Assembly: GCF_000802235.1 (NCBI RefSeq)
Contig: NZ_JTDL01000132.1
Span: 1 to 39,059, forward strand
Origin: Sinomonas humi
Lineage (GTDB): Bacteria > Actinomycetota > Actinomycetes > Actinomycetales > Micrococcaceae
Direction: 5' to 3'
DNA: 39,059 nucleotides
This document shows, piece after piece, positions 17,045-24,647 of this stretch (its first letter is position 1; each line of letters starts with the position of its first letter). The translations under genes were made by a program, and so were the position numbers. The notes under the pieces are model-generated. The model was not told where the DNA came from and did not search any database. It was given only the letters and a program-made list of their open reading frames with translations.

Positions 17045-18153
17045 CGAGCGCACCCGGGGCGGTGCTCGCCTCCGTTGCGACTCGCATCCTCGCCCCTCGG
17101 CTGCCCCGGCCCTGGGGGCCGGACGTGCCCGAGGTGCATTTCGTCGTCGTCGACGTCGAGGATGCAGACGGTGCGAGGGGCGCCGGCTTCAGCTGGACAC
17201 CCACGATCGGGGCGGGCGCAGTGGAGAGCCTCCTCTTGCACGACATCGCGCCGAAAGCCCTCCATGGTCCGGCCCATCCGGAGGCTGTCTGGGACGGCCT
17301 CTGGGCGCACCTCCACGAAGCCGGGGGCGGCGGCCTCACGACGATTGCGCTCGCGGGGCTCGACCTCGCCCTCTGGGACCTCCTCGGGAAGCGCCTGGGT
17401 GCGTCGGTCGTAGACCTGCTGGGCCGCCGTCGTTCGGTCCTTCCCGCCTACGGGAGCGGGGTCAACCTCCACTACCCGCTCGAGGAACTGCTCGACCAGG
17501 TGGGCCGCTGGATCGACGCCGGGTACCGGGGCGTGAAGATCAAGGTCGGCCGGCCTGAGCTCGAGGACGACGTCGAGCGGGTCGCCGCGGTGCGCGAGCT
17601 GCTCGGTCCGCGGCGCCGGCTCATGGTGGACGCAAACCAGCGGTGGGATCTGCCGACGGCGCGGCGTGCCGCGCAAGCCCTTGAACGCTTCGACCTCCAT
17701 TGGCTTGAGGAACCGCTGCGCGCCGAGGACCTCGAGGGTCACGTCCAGCTGCGCCGGAGCACGAGCGTGCCGATCGCCGTCGGCGAGAACCTTCACACGC
17801 TCCAACGGTTCCGCGAGTACCTCGTCGCGGGTGGATGCGACATCATCCAGCCGAACATCATCCGTGTCGGGGGCATCACGCCCTTCCGTCGAATCGCGGC
17901 GCTCGCTCGCAGCAGTTCCGTAGCGCTCGCACCGCACCTCCTTGCCGATCTCTCGGCCCAGCTCGTGGCGACGCTGCCTGGGGAGGTCGAGGTCGAGGAG
18001 GTCGAGGACACCGCCTTCGAGACGCTCGGTGTCCTTGCCTCGCCCTCGCCCGTGCGCCGCAAGGGCGCCCAGGTGAGCCTCGAAACCGCGCCGGGCCTCG
18101 GCCTGGACTTCGCCGACCTTTCCACCTTCGCGCGCCGTCAGGAGAAGACATGA
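17041..18153 (+). CDS. Enolase-superfamily (mandelate racemase subgroup) dehydratase, probably galactarate/talarate type
   Basis: 370-aa protein with an N-terminal capping domain and a C-terminal barrel. Visible active-site residues are the KxK of GVKIKVG (Lys165/Lys167), metal ligands in LMVDANQRW (Asp near 197), LEEPL (Glu near 223) and VGENLH (Glu near 249), and the catalytic His of LAPHLLADLS near 299. The run KIKVGRP..DDVERVAAVRE, VDANQRWD and IIRVGGITPFRRIA resembles L-talarate/galactarate dehydratase. Such an enzyme would yield 5-dehydro-4-deoxy-glucarate, the substrate of the preceding gene's product. A galactarolactone cycloisomerase role cannot be excluded. The GTG start overlaps kdgD and the stop overlaps the next gene (ATGA). 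Confidence 0.8.
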   Translation: MTSAPGAVLASVATRILAPRLPRPWGPDVPEVHFVVVDVEDADGARGAGFSWTPTIGAGAVESLLLHDIAPKALHGPAHPEAVWDGLWAHLHEAGGGGLTTIALAGLDLALWDLLGKRLGASVVDLLGRRRSVLPAYGSGVNLHYPLEELLDQVGRWIDAGYRGVKIKVGRPELEDDVERVAAVRELLGPRRRLMVDANQRWDLPTARRAAQALERFDLHWLEEPLRAEDLEGHVQLRRSTSVPIAVGENLHTLQRFREYLVAGGCDIIQPNIIRVGGITPFRRIAALARSSSVALAPHLLADLSAQLVATLPGEVEVEEVEDTAFETLGVLASPSPVRRKGAQVSLETAPGLGLDFADLSTFARRQEKT

Positions 18154-19652
18154 CAACCCTCCCCACCGAAGCAGTCATCCCCACCTCCGTCGAGGACAGC
18201 TCGCCTGGACAGGTCGCGGCAGCCGCCGACGCCGCCCGACGGGCGTTCGGCGCGACGGCGTCGGCGAGCGACGCCGAACGAGCCCTTTGGCTTGAAGCGG
18301 TCGCGGACGCCCTCGACGCCGCGCGCGACGACCTTGTGGCGATCGCTTCCCGGGAGAGCCACCTCCCCGCCGCGCGACTCACGGGAGAGGTGGCCAGGAC
18401 CACGGGCCAGCTCAGGCTCTTCGCCGCCGTCGTGCGTGACGGGGCGTACCTCGAAGCCGTCATTGACCGCGCCAAGCCCGAGGCAACCCCGCCGCAGCCC
18501 GACCTCCGCCGTATCCTGCGGCCCCTCGGACCTGTCGCAGTCTTCTCGGCGAGCAACTTCCCCTTCGCGTTCTCTGTGGCGGGCGGGGACACGGCCAGCG
18601 CACTCGCGGTCGGTTGCCCCGTCGTCGTCAAGGGGCACTCCGGCCACCCCGAGCTTTCGGTGCGGACGGCCCAGATCGTGGCGGATGCACTTGCGCGCGC
18701 GGGCGCGCCCGAGGGGATCTTCGGCCTCGTTCTCGGCCGCGAGGCGGGGCAGGCACTGGTTCAGGCCCCCGCGATCAAGGCCGTCGGCTTCACGGGTTCG
18801 CTCGCGGGAGGTCGCGCCCTTTTCGACTTGGCGAGCGCACGCCCCGAGCCGATCCCGTTCTATGGCGAGCTCGGCTCGATCAATCCCGTGGTCATCACAC
18901 CGGCAGCCGCTGCCGCCCGGGCCGTCGAGCTCGCGGCCGGCCTCGCAGCATCGTTCACGCTCGGCGTGGGACAGTTCTGCACAAAGCCGGGCGTCGTGCT
19001 GATCCCGGCGTCCTCCGGGTTCGAATCGGCCCTCGCCGCTGAGGCCTCCGCTCACGACGGCGGCCGGATGCTCACGTCCCGCATCGCCGAGGCATTCCCG
19101 GAGGGAGTGCAGCGGCTCGTGGCCGAGGGCGGCGCTTCGGTGGTGTTGGGGGAGGCGGCCCAGGAAACGAACGACGGGTCCGCCAAGCCCGTCGTGCTGG
19201 CCGTCGACGCCGCGCGCGTGATCGAGCGCCCCGACGTGCTCCTCGAGGAGTGCTTCGGGCCCGCGACGCTCCTCGTGCGGTACCGGGATTCAGCCGAACG
19301 CGATGCCGTTCTCGACGCCATCGGTGGCTCCCTCACGGCAACGCTTCATGCCGAGCCGGAGGAGGACATCGCGGCGCTCGCCGACCGCCTCGCCGGACGG
19401 GCGGGTCGCGTGCTGTTCGGCGGGTGGCCCACGGGCGTTGCGGTCACGTGGTCCCAGCACCACGGCGGTCCCTGGCCTGCCACGACCTCCGCGCTCCACA
19501 CCTCGGTGGGGGCGACGGCGGTGCGCCGTTTCCAGCGGCCCGTCACCTTTCAGGACGCGCCGCAGGCCGTCCTGCCCGCTGCCCTTCGGGACGAGAACCC
19601 TCTCGGGATTCTCCGCCGCGTTGACGGGACGCTCACGCGCGAGGCGGTGTGA
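18150..19652 (+). CDS. 2,5-dioxovalerate (alpha-ketoglutarate semialdehyde) dehydrogenase
   Basis: 500-aa aldehyde dehydrogenase expected to oxidise 2-oxoglutarate semialdehyde to 2-oxoglutarate, feeding the TCA cycle. ALDH motifs are FSASNFPFAFSVAGGDTASALA, VVVKGHSGHP, GFTGSLAGGRAL, YGELGSINPV with the general-base Glu near 239, and VGQFCTKPG with the catalytic Cys near 276. The PFAFS...GGDTASALA wording is typical of the KGSA dehydrogenase branch. ATG 18150 overlaps the previous stop and follows AGGAGA, so earlier codons in this frame are rejected. The 3' end overlaps the convergent nucleoside hydrolase gene by 20 bp. Confidence 0.88.
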   Translation: MTTLPTEAVIPTSVEDSSPGQVAAAADAARRAFGATASASDAERALWLEAVADALDAARDDLVAIASRESHLPAARLTGEVARTTGQLRLFAAVVRDGAYLEAVIDRAKPEATPPQPDLRRILRPLGPVAVFSASNFPFAFSVAGGDTASALAVGCPVVVKGHSGHPELSVRTAQIVADALARAGAPEGIFGLVLGREAGQALVQAPAIKAVGFTGSLAGGRALFDLASARPEPIPFYGELGSINPVVITPAAAAARAVELAAGLAASFTLGVGQFCTKPGVVLIPASSGFESALAAEASAHDGGRMLTSRIAEAFPEGVQRLVAEGGASVVLGEAAQETNDGSAKPVVLAVDAARVIERPDVLLEECFGPATLLVRYRDSAERDAVLDAIGGSLTATLHAEPEEDIAALADRLAGRAGRVLFGGWPTGVAVTWSQHHGGPWPATTSALHTSVGATAVRRFQRPVTFQDAPQAVLPAALRDENPLGILRRVDGTLTREAV

Positions 19653-20610
19653 GGGCCTCGAAGAAGACTTCGAGGAGGCCCGCGTTGTCGACGCTTTCGA
19701 CGAGCGTGACAGGATTCCCGGTACCGCCGGTCTCACGGCGGACGACGCCGTGGGGCTCGCTGTCGAGGCTCACGGTGAGCCGCGCCGGACTGGTTGTGAC
19801 GATGGACGGCTCGATCAGCATGGCTACGGTGAGGAGGTCGTGGAGCCAGAAGCCGCGGATCCCGCGGGTCTGCGCCGAATAGCGAAGCCAGGGCTCGACC
19901 GTCTGCATCAAGGACGAGGACATGGCAGAGCCGATCCGGCGGAGGCGTTCGAGGTCTGCGGCCGTGAACATCGTGGTCACGGTGGTGTCCAGTGGTACCA
20001 CCGTGAGCGGGGCTCCGCTTGCGATCACGGTCTGGGCCGCTTGGGGGTCGTAGCCGAAGTTCGTGTCGATGGGCCGCCCCGCGACGGCGAACGCGCCGCC
20101 CATGACGACGATTCCGGCCACGTCCCGCGCGAAGCGTGGATAGGTCTCGACCGCAAGCGCGATGTTGGTGAGTGGCCCAATGCCGACGACCACGATCTGG
20201 CCCGGGTTGCAAGTAACCAGCCTGCCGAGGGCGTCCGCGGCGGCGAGCCCGGCGTCCTCTGGGGCGCCCTCGCTCGGCTCCCCCGCCGGCTTCGGCCTGG
20301 GGATGCCCGCCCACAGGGCCCGGTGTTCCTCGGACATGCCCACCCGGTCCAGCACCCGCCGCCAGGGGCCCGGATCCGCGACTAGCGGTCTGTTGGCTCC
20401 CACGACGATCGGCACCTGCGCGTCCCACTGCTGGAAGAGCCTGTGGGCGATGCCCCCACCCACCGCGGCCGGTACATTGCCGGCCACGGTGGTCACGAGC
20501 TCAAGGTCCACGTGCGGGGAAGCGACGGCGAGCGCGAGGGCCAGCCCGTCGTCGATATTGGCACCCGGCACCCCGTTCCCGGGGTCGCAGTCAATTGCCA
20601 GACGCGTCAG
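19633..20610 (-). CDS. Nucleoside hydrolase (inosine-uridine preferring family), CTG start
   Basis: 325-aa member of the nucleoside N-ribohydrolase family. The N-terminal Ca-binding motif is LAIDCDPGNGVPGANIDDGLALALA, a variant with inserted residues compared with DTDPGxDD. Later motifs are VVGIGPLTNIALA, GIVVMGGAF and GFWLHDLLTVA with the conserved His. No ATG, GTG or TTG lies between the upstream gene's end and the Ca motif. The only good start is CTG at 20610, 7 nt after GGAGG and overlapping the MFS stop as CTGA, which mimics the usual ATGA coupling. Substrate may be a nucleoside or another N-/C-glycoside; context does not decide. Confidence 0.8.
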   Translation of the reverse strand: MTRLAIDCDPGNGVPGANIDDGLALALAVASPHVDLELVTTVAGNVPAAVGGGIAHRLFQQWDAQVPIVVGANRPLVADPGPWRRVLDRVGMSEEHRALWAGIPRPKPAGEPSEGAPEDAGLAAADALGRLVTCNPGQIVVVGIGPLTNIALAVETYPRFARDVAGIVVMGGAFAVAGRPIDTNFGYDPQAAQTVIASGAPLTVVPLDTTVTTMFTAADLERLRRIGSAMSSSLMQTVEPWLRYSAQTRGIRGFWLHDLLTVAMLIEPSIVTTSPARLTVSLDSEPHGVVRRETGGTGNPVTLVESVDNAGLLEVFFEALTPPRA

Positions 20611-21968
20611 AGCGCATCCTCCTCGATAGCCAGATCGCGCCCCCGGGTCTCGGGGGCGAAGAACGTCGTCACGAGTCCTATCGTCGCGGTCAGTGCGAAG
20701 TAGGCAGCAATCGGCCACCAGTGCCCGAATTGCACGAGGAGGGCCGAAGCGAACAGGGGCGCTGTTCCGCCGGAGAGCAGCGAGCCGACTTCCTTCGCCG
20801 TCGCCATCTTGCTGTAGCGGTCCCTTGCGCCGAACAGCTCGACGCCGTAGGCCGCCTGGGCAGCGAAGATGCCGAGGCTCGCTAGGCACATGCCGACCAC
20901 GATGGTCGCGAACACAACCGCAGGCTGCCGGGTTTCCATGAGCGCGAACGCCGGGAATGCGAAGATCACGAGCGCGATGCAGAAGAACCGGTAGGTGAGC
21001 TTTCGGCCGAATCGATCCGTCGCGTAACCGGCCGCCGGGATCACGAGGAAGCCCAGGAGCGACGCAACAAATACGGCGCTCGCTGGAAGCGATTTGTCGA
21101 GGAGGAGAACTTTCGCGACGTAGCCGATTATGAACGTCTGGGCGAGGTATGACGGACCGTTCTCTCCGATGCGGAGTCCGAGCATGATGAAAAAGGCCTT
21201 GTTGCGCGCGAAGAGTCCGCGGCCGTCCTCGGCGTGAATCGCGGGACCCTTGCTCTTCTCGAGAATCGCCCGGCGCTCCTTCTCGGCGATGAAGACGGGG
21301 CTCTCCTTCATGACTCGGCGGAGGAGGAGCGCAACGAGCGTGACGATGATGCTGCAGAGGAACGGAATGCGCCAGCCCCACGAGAGGAGGTCCTCCTTTG
21401 GAAGCTGCGTCACGAGCAGCCATACTCCGGAGGCGATGAGGGTGCCGCTGTTCGAGCCGAGCGCGATGAAGGCGGAGGCGAGGCCGCGAATCCGGCTCGG
21501 CGCGGATTCAGCCAGCATGATTGCGCCACCCGAGAGCTCTGCGCCCGCTCCGAATCCTTGGCAGATCCGTAGGAAGACCAGCATTGCGGGGGCCCAGAGG
21601 CCGATCTGTGTGAACGTGGGGATCGCGCCGATGAGCGTTGTCGAGCCGCCCATCAGGATGATGGTCGCGACGAGTATCGCCTTACGGCCGTGCTTGTCCC
21701 CGAGCCTCCCAAGGACGACGGCGCCCACGGGACGGGCGAGGAAGCCCACCGCATACGTGGCAAAGCCGGAGAGGAGGGCGACTCCGGGGTCGGTTCCCGG
21801 GAAGAACACCTCGCCGAAGACGAGGCCGGCGGCCAGTCCATAGAGGGCGAAGTCGACGTACTCCATCGTCGTGCCGAGCCAGACCGACGCCGTCGCGCGG
21901 ATGAAGTCGGGGCGCGCAATCCTCCCCTCTGGTCTCGCAGGTTCGACCGTTCCCAAGCTGCTTTCCAT
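20607..21968 (-). CDS. MHS-family MFS transporter
   Basis: 453-aa, 12-segment major facilitator of the metabolite:H+ symporter group (ProP/ShiA/KgtP-like). Typical motifs are RATASVWLGTTMEYVDFALYG at the first segment, GRLGDKHGRKAIL between segments 2 and 3, RICQGFGAGAELSGG, SWGWRIPFL, TDRFGRKLTYR between segments 8 and 9, and FFAPETRGRDL at the end. ATG 21968 is set by AAGGAG 8 nt upstream. It is coupled to the nucleoside hydrolase gene (4-nt overlap), so the imported solute may be that enzyme's substrate, but members of this group also carry organic acids. Confidence 0.88.
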   Translation of the reverse strand: MESSLGTVEPARPEGRIARPDFIRATASVWLGTTMEYVDFALYGLAAGLVFGEVFFPGTDPGVALLSGFATYAVGFLARPVGAVVLGRLGDKHGRKAILVATIILMGGSTTLIGAIPTFTQIGLWAPAMLVFLRICQGFGAGAELSGGAIMLAESAPSRIRGLASAFIALGSNSGTLIASGVWLLVTQLPKEDLLSWGWRIPFLCSIIVTLVALLLRRVMKESPVFIAEKERRAILEKSKGPAIHAEDGRGLFARNKAFFIMLGLRIGENGPSYLAQTFIIGYVAKVLLLDKSLPASAVFVASLLGFLVIPAAGYATDRFGRKLTYRFFCIALVIFAFPAFALMETRQPAVVFATIVVGMCLASLGIFAAQAAYGVELFGARDRYSKMATAKEVGSLLSGGTAPLFASALLVQFGHWWPIAAYFALTATIGLVTTFFAPETRGRDLAIEEDAL

Positions 21969-22382
21969 GCTCTTTGCTCCTTCGAGGGATGTTGCGAATA
22001 GCCTCGAGGATTTTGCCCGAAATTGTATTAACCGATATTGGCCGGAGGGCCACGGGAGCGAGAATTCGCGGAAACTTCTGTCTAGAAGCGGGAACTTTTC
22101 GGGGCGGACGGGGATGCCTGGGGAGAAAAGTAGTGGTATTCGCGCGGGCCTCCGTATGAATTCGCAGGAACTCCGTGGAGAATTAGGCGCGTCAGCGCGA
22201 TTTGCTTGGCCATAAAGAGTGAATTCAGTAGAGCACGGAGGCCGCGAAGAGCATTTTGAAGCTTTGGGCCTCAGTGGTGTGCGCAGAGACCAGCCGGGTC
22301 CAGGCACCGCGGCGCCCTCGCTCGCTGACCCCCTTGCGCGTGCTGGCTCACCGCGCGTGCTGGCCCACCGGGCGGGCCGGCT
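21969..22382. other. 414-bp intergenic region, lower GC than surroundings
   Basis: It separates the MFS gene start from the stop of the M24 gene. Its first part, near 22000-22220, is AT-richer than the genes around it and probably contains the MFS promoter: on the minus strand TACAAT lies at about 22023-22028. An ACCGAT core occurs at 22031-22036 but without matching arms. The end nearest the M24 stop carries a 17-bp tandem repeat. No convincing ORF or RNA gene was seen. Confidence 0.4.
22336..22369. repeat. 17-bp tandem repeat, two copies, downstream of the M24 gene
   Basis: GCGCGTGCTGGCTCACC (22336-22352) is followed directly by GCGCGTGCTGGCCCACC (22353-22369), one mismatch. It lies 13 bp beyond the stop codon of the minus-strand M24 gene. 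Confidence 0.85.
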
Positions 22383-23495
22383 CTAAAGCTCTAGAACGTC
22401 CGGGCGGTCCAGGCGCTGTCCCCCAACATTGACTCCAATCGTGGGCCAATCGGGGTCGAGGGAGAGCACCTCGAAGCCGGGAGCCCGGCTGAGGATGGTG
22501 TCCTCGACCTTGCAGCCTGGCGCCGTCGGATTCCAGGCGAGGGCCACGTCGGTGCCGAGCGCAGGGTCGATCCCCGGCGCCGCGCGCGGATCGCGTCCTG
22601 CGTAGCCCGCGATGCCCCCCTGATGGTGTCGCGTCCACTCGTCGAGGGAGAAGCCGTTGGCCGCGTAAGCCGCGGTGCCGGAGGCGAAGGCCCGCGCGAG
22701 CGAGCTGCCGGGCCGGGAAGCCGTGAGGTAAGCCGCCTCGACCTCGAGGATCCGCCGGTCGGCGTCGAGTTCGGCGGCCGGGCGCTTTCCGAACCGGACC
22801 CAGCGGGACGCGTTCATGATGAGTCCGTGGCGCCGTGCGCACACGACCACCATCGCGCGGGCGCCCAGCGGAGCGGATGTCGGGAGTGGGTGCCGCTCCA
22901 TCCGCCGCGATTCACCCCCAACGAGGACGACGACGGGTTCCGCCCCGAGCTCTACAATCCCGGCGGTGAGCCTCGCCGCGAGGGCCCGCTCCGAGTCCCT
23001 TGGCGACGCCGCCGCAAGCGCCTGCGTGAGGAGGCGCGCGACGTCGTGCCCCAGCTCCCGGTAGCGGCCCACCTCGGCGGGCAGCAGTTCTTGCCGCGCC
23101 GCCCTGAGCCCCTCCTCAACGCGCGACTCTGGAGTGCCGCCCCTCGCGCGCGCCTCGGCCTCTGCCGCAGCGACGACGCTCTCGTGCCACGGATGCTCCA
23201 CGACCTGCGCCCAAACGGGAAGCTCTTCCGCGACGAGCCTGTGCGCTTCATTGGAGGTCACATGCACCCGATCGCCCGTGCGCGCGACGACGGCGGCCAC
23301 GATAGGCGGCGCGGCAAGGCTCACGTGCGTCCGCGCACCCTCGAGGTACCACGCCAGAGCGTGGGGCGAGGTGAGGGCCACCGCGTCGAGGCCCTCGGCG
23401 TCGAGCAGGGCGAGGACTCGGAGGCGCTTTTCCGCGTGCTCGTCTTCGGATGCGGCGGGCGCTTCCGTCTGGGGCGCGCGGCGGTGGTTGGTCAA
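22383..23495 (-). CDS. Degenerate M24 (aminopeptidase P/creatinase-fold) protein
   Basis: About 370-aa pita-bread-fold protein. The N-terminal creatinase-like domain (LLDAEGLDAVALTSPHALAWYLEGARTHVS) and C-terminal domain (SARVEEG..LRAARQELL-like linker, RHHQGGIAGYAGRD, NPTAPGCKVEDTIL) are recognisable. The two Asp metal ligands of the usual 'D.G..Y..D.TR' strand are absent (MVVVCARRHGLIMNASRWVRFG), so dinuclear metalloprotease activity is unlikely; one motif His and the C-terminal VEDT remain. TTG 23495 is the likely start because the frame further upstream runs through the operator and promoter. Expressed from its own promoter on the same strand as the hydrolase/LacI pair. Function unknown; a metal-free, creatinase-like hydrolase is possible. 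Confidence 0.7.
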   Translation of the reverse strand: MTNHRRAPQTEAPAASEDEHAEKRLRVLALLDAEGLDAVALTSPHALAWYLEGARTHVSLAAPPIVAAVVARTGDRVHVTSNEAHRLVAEELPVWAQVVEHPWHESVVAAAEAEARARGGTPESRVEEGLRAARQELLPAEVGRYRELGHDVARLLTQALAAASPRDSERALAARLTAGIVELGAEPVVVLVGGESRRMERHPLPTSAPLGARAMVVVCARRHGLIMNASRWVRFGKRPAAELDADRRILEVEAAYLTASRPGSSLARAFASGTAAYAANGFSLDEWTRHHQGGIAGYAGRDPRAAPGIDPALGTDVALAWNPTAPGCKVEDTILSRAPGFEVLSLDPDWPTIGVNVGGQRLDRPDVLEL

Positions 23496-23510
23496 GGCTC
23501 TTCTCTCGTC

Positions 23511-23526
23511 GAGAAACCGATTTCTC
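23511..23526. promoter_or_regulatory. LacI-type operator GAGAAACCGATTTCTC
   Basis: 16-bp palindrome with one mismatched pair beside the centre. It lies 2 bp downstream of the M24 promoter's -10 box, over the predicted start. Its 14-bp core AGAAACCGATTTCT is identical to 25787-25800, and its GAGAAACCG half is shared with 13657-13674. Confidence 0.75.
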
Positions 23527-23528
23527 AC

Positions 23529-23557
23529 AACGTACGGCAACGGCTTTCCACGGTCAA
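23529..23557 (-). promoter_or_regulatory. Promoter of the M24 gene
   Basis: On the minus strand TTGACC (23552-23557), a 17-nt spacer and TACGTT (23529-23534). The start would fall near 23522, inside the operator, leaving a leader of about 27 nt before the TTG at 23495. Confidence 0.7.
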
Positions 23558-23576
23558 TAGGGTCCTCCGCCCAGGC

Positions 23577-24647
23577 TCAGAAGCCGAGCACGGCCCCGAG
23601 CCACTCCCAGGCCGCGTCCTGCATCTGCGGCGTGAAGACGTGGCCGACGGGAAGCAGCGAGCCCGTGTAGTTGTCCGGGTGGCCCTGAGCCGAGAAGCGC
23701 CGCCGGAGCTGTGCGTCGGCAGCCAGCATTCCGGGCCGGGGGAACAAATGGTCCTCGAGGCCGTACTGGACCAGCAGCGGGCGCTCAGTCCACGAGCCGA
23801 CCACCGACGGCCAGTCTCCGGCGGCGCCCAGGCCGGGGCTGAGCCACGTCCAGGCATGGTTCTCGAGATGCCCGGGGATCATGGCTCCGAGCGTGCTCAT
23901 CATCGCAACAATCACGGTCGCGGCCAGATCGGGCTCGAGGACGCGGAGCAGCCCGGCCCTCGCGCCGCCTCCCGACATTCCGACAGCCGCGACGCGTGCG
24001 CCGTCGACCGCCGGCAGCGAACGGAGCGCCGAGAACGCGAGCCGATCTTCGCCCGCGATGAGCGCGGCCCATGAAGTGCCGAGCAGCCCTGCGGCCTTGG
24101 CCGCCTGCCCCTCGGTGAGGCGAGGCGCGGCGCCGTCGTCCTCGGGCAGGCGCCGCGAGCCGAAGCCGAAGACATCGTGGACGAGGACGGCGACGCCCCG
24201 CCGCGCGAGGTCCTCGGCCCACGCGCGCCCTCCATAGCTGGCCCTGCGGGAGCCGTGCACAGTCGCCGCGAGCTCCCGGCCGAGCTGGCCCGGACCGTCC
24301 GTGAGCTTCTCCCGGCCGACAACCTTGACGCCGCCATGTTCGAACAGGGCCAGCACCCCAGGAAGGGTCCCCCTCTCGCCAGCCGGGCGCAGAAGCCACG
24401 CGCGCGTCCGAGGCCCGAAGCCGCAGTCCCAGCTGAGGTCGCTGCCGTCCAGACCGTCCCGCGTCCATGTTCCGTCAACGGTGACGGCGGCCGACCCGGG
24501 GGCGGGCGACGTCCCGAGGCCAGCCAAGAGCCGGTCCCGCAGGACGGCGGCGGGTGCTTCGGGCTGCTCGTCGAAGAGGGGTCTCGAGCGGGCGACGGCG
24601 GCGGCGAGGTCCTGTTGCCAGCTCGCCCACGTGCCGCTCGCGGTCAT
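23577..24647 (-). CDS. Alpha/beta hydrolase (dienelactone hydrolase/acetyl esterase-like)
   Basis: 356-aa alpha/beta-hydrolase without a signal peptide. The nucleophile elbow is AAVGMSGGGARAG (Ser), the acid is in VQYGLEDHLFP (Asp), and the His is in LLPVGHVFTP. The region before it (LPGVLALFEHGGVKVVGREKL; VLVHDVFGFGSRRLPEDDG) is typical of acetyl-xylan-esterase/DLH-like families with a long N-terminal extension. The ATG overlaps the stop of the LacI gene (ATGA), so the regulator and hydrolase are one operon. A deacetylating esterase acting on a sugar is plausible from the neighbouring CE7 gene, but the substrate is not shown. Confidence 0.8.
   Translation of the reverse strand: MTASGTWASWQQDLAAAVARSRPLFDEQPEAPAAVLRDRLLAGLGTSPAPGSAAVTVDGTWTRDGLDGSDLSWDCGFGPRTRAWLLRPAGERGTLPGVLALFEHGGVKVVGREKLTDGPGQLGRELAATVHGSRRASYGGRAWAEDLARRGVAVLVHDVFGFGSRRLPEDDGAAPRLTEGQAAKAAGLLGTSWAALIAGEDRLAFSALRSLPAVDGARVAAVGMSGGGARAGLLRVLEPDLAATVIVAMMSTLGAMIPGHLENHAWTWLSPGLGAAGDWPSVVGSWTERPLLVQYGLEDHLFPRPGMLAADAQLRRRFSAQGHPDNYTGSLLPVGHVFTPQMQDAAWEWLGAVLGF

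Noticed and set aside
22027-22042. ACCGAT core before the MFS gene as a fifth operator of the second LacI regulon
   Set aside because: The flanking bases do not form matching arms; only the 6-bp core agrees.
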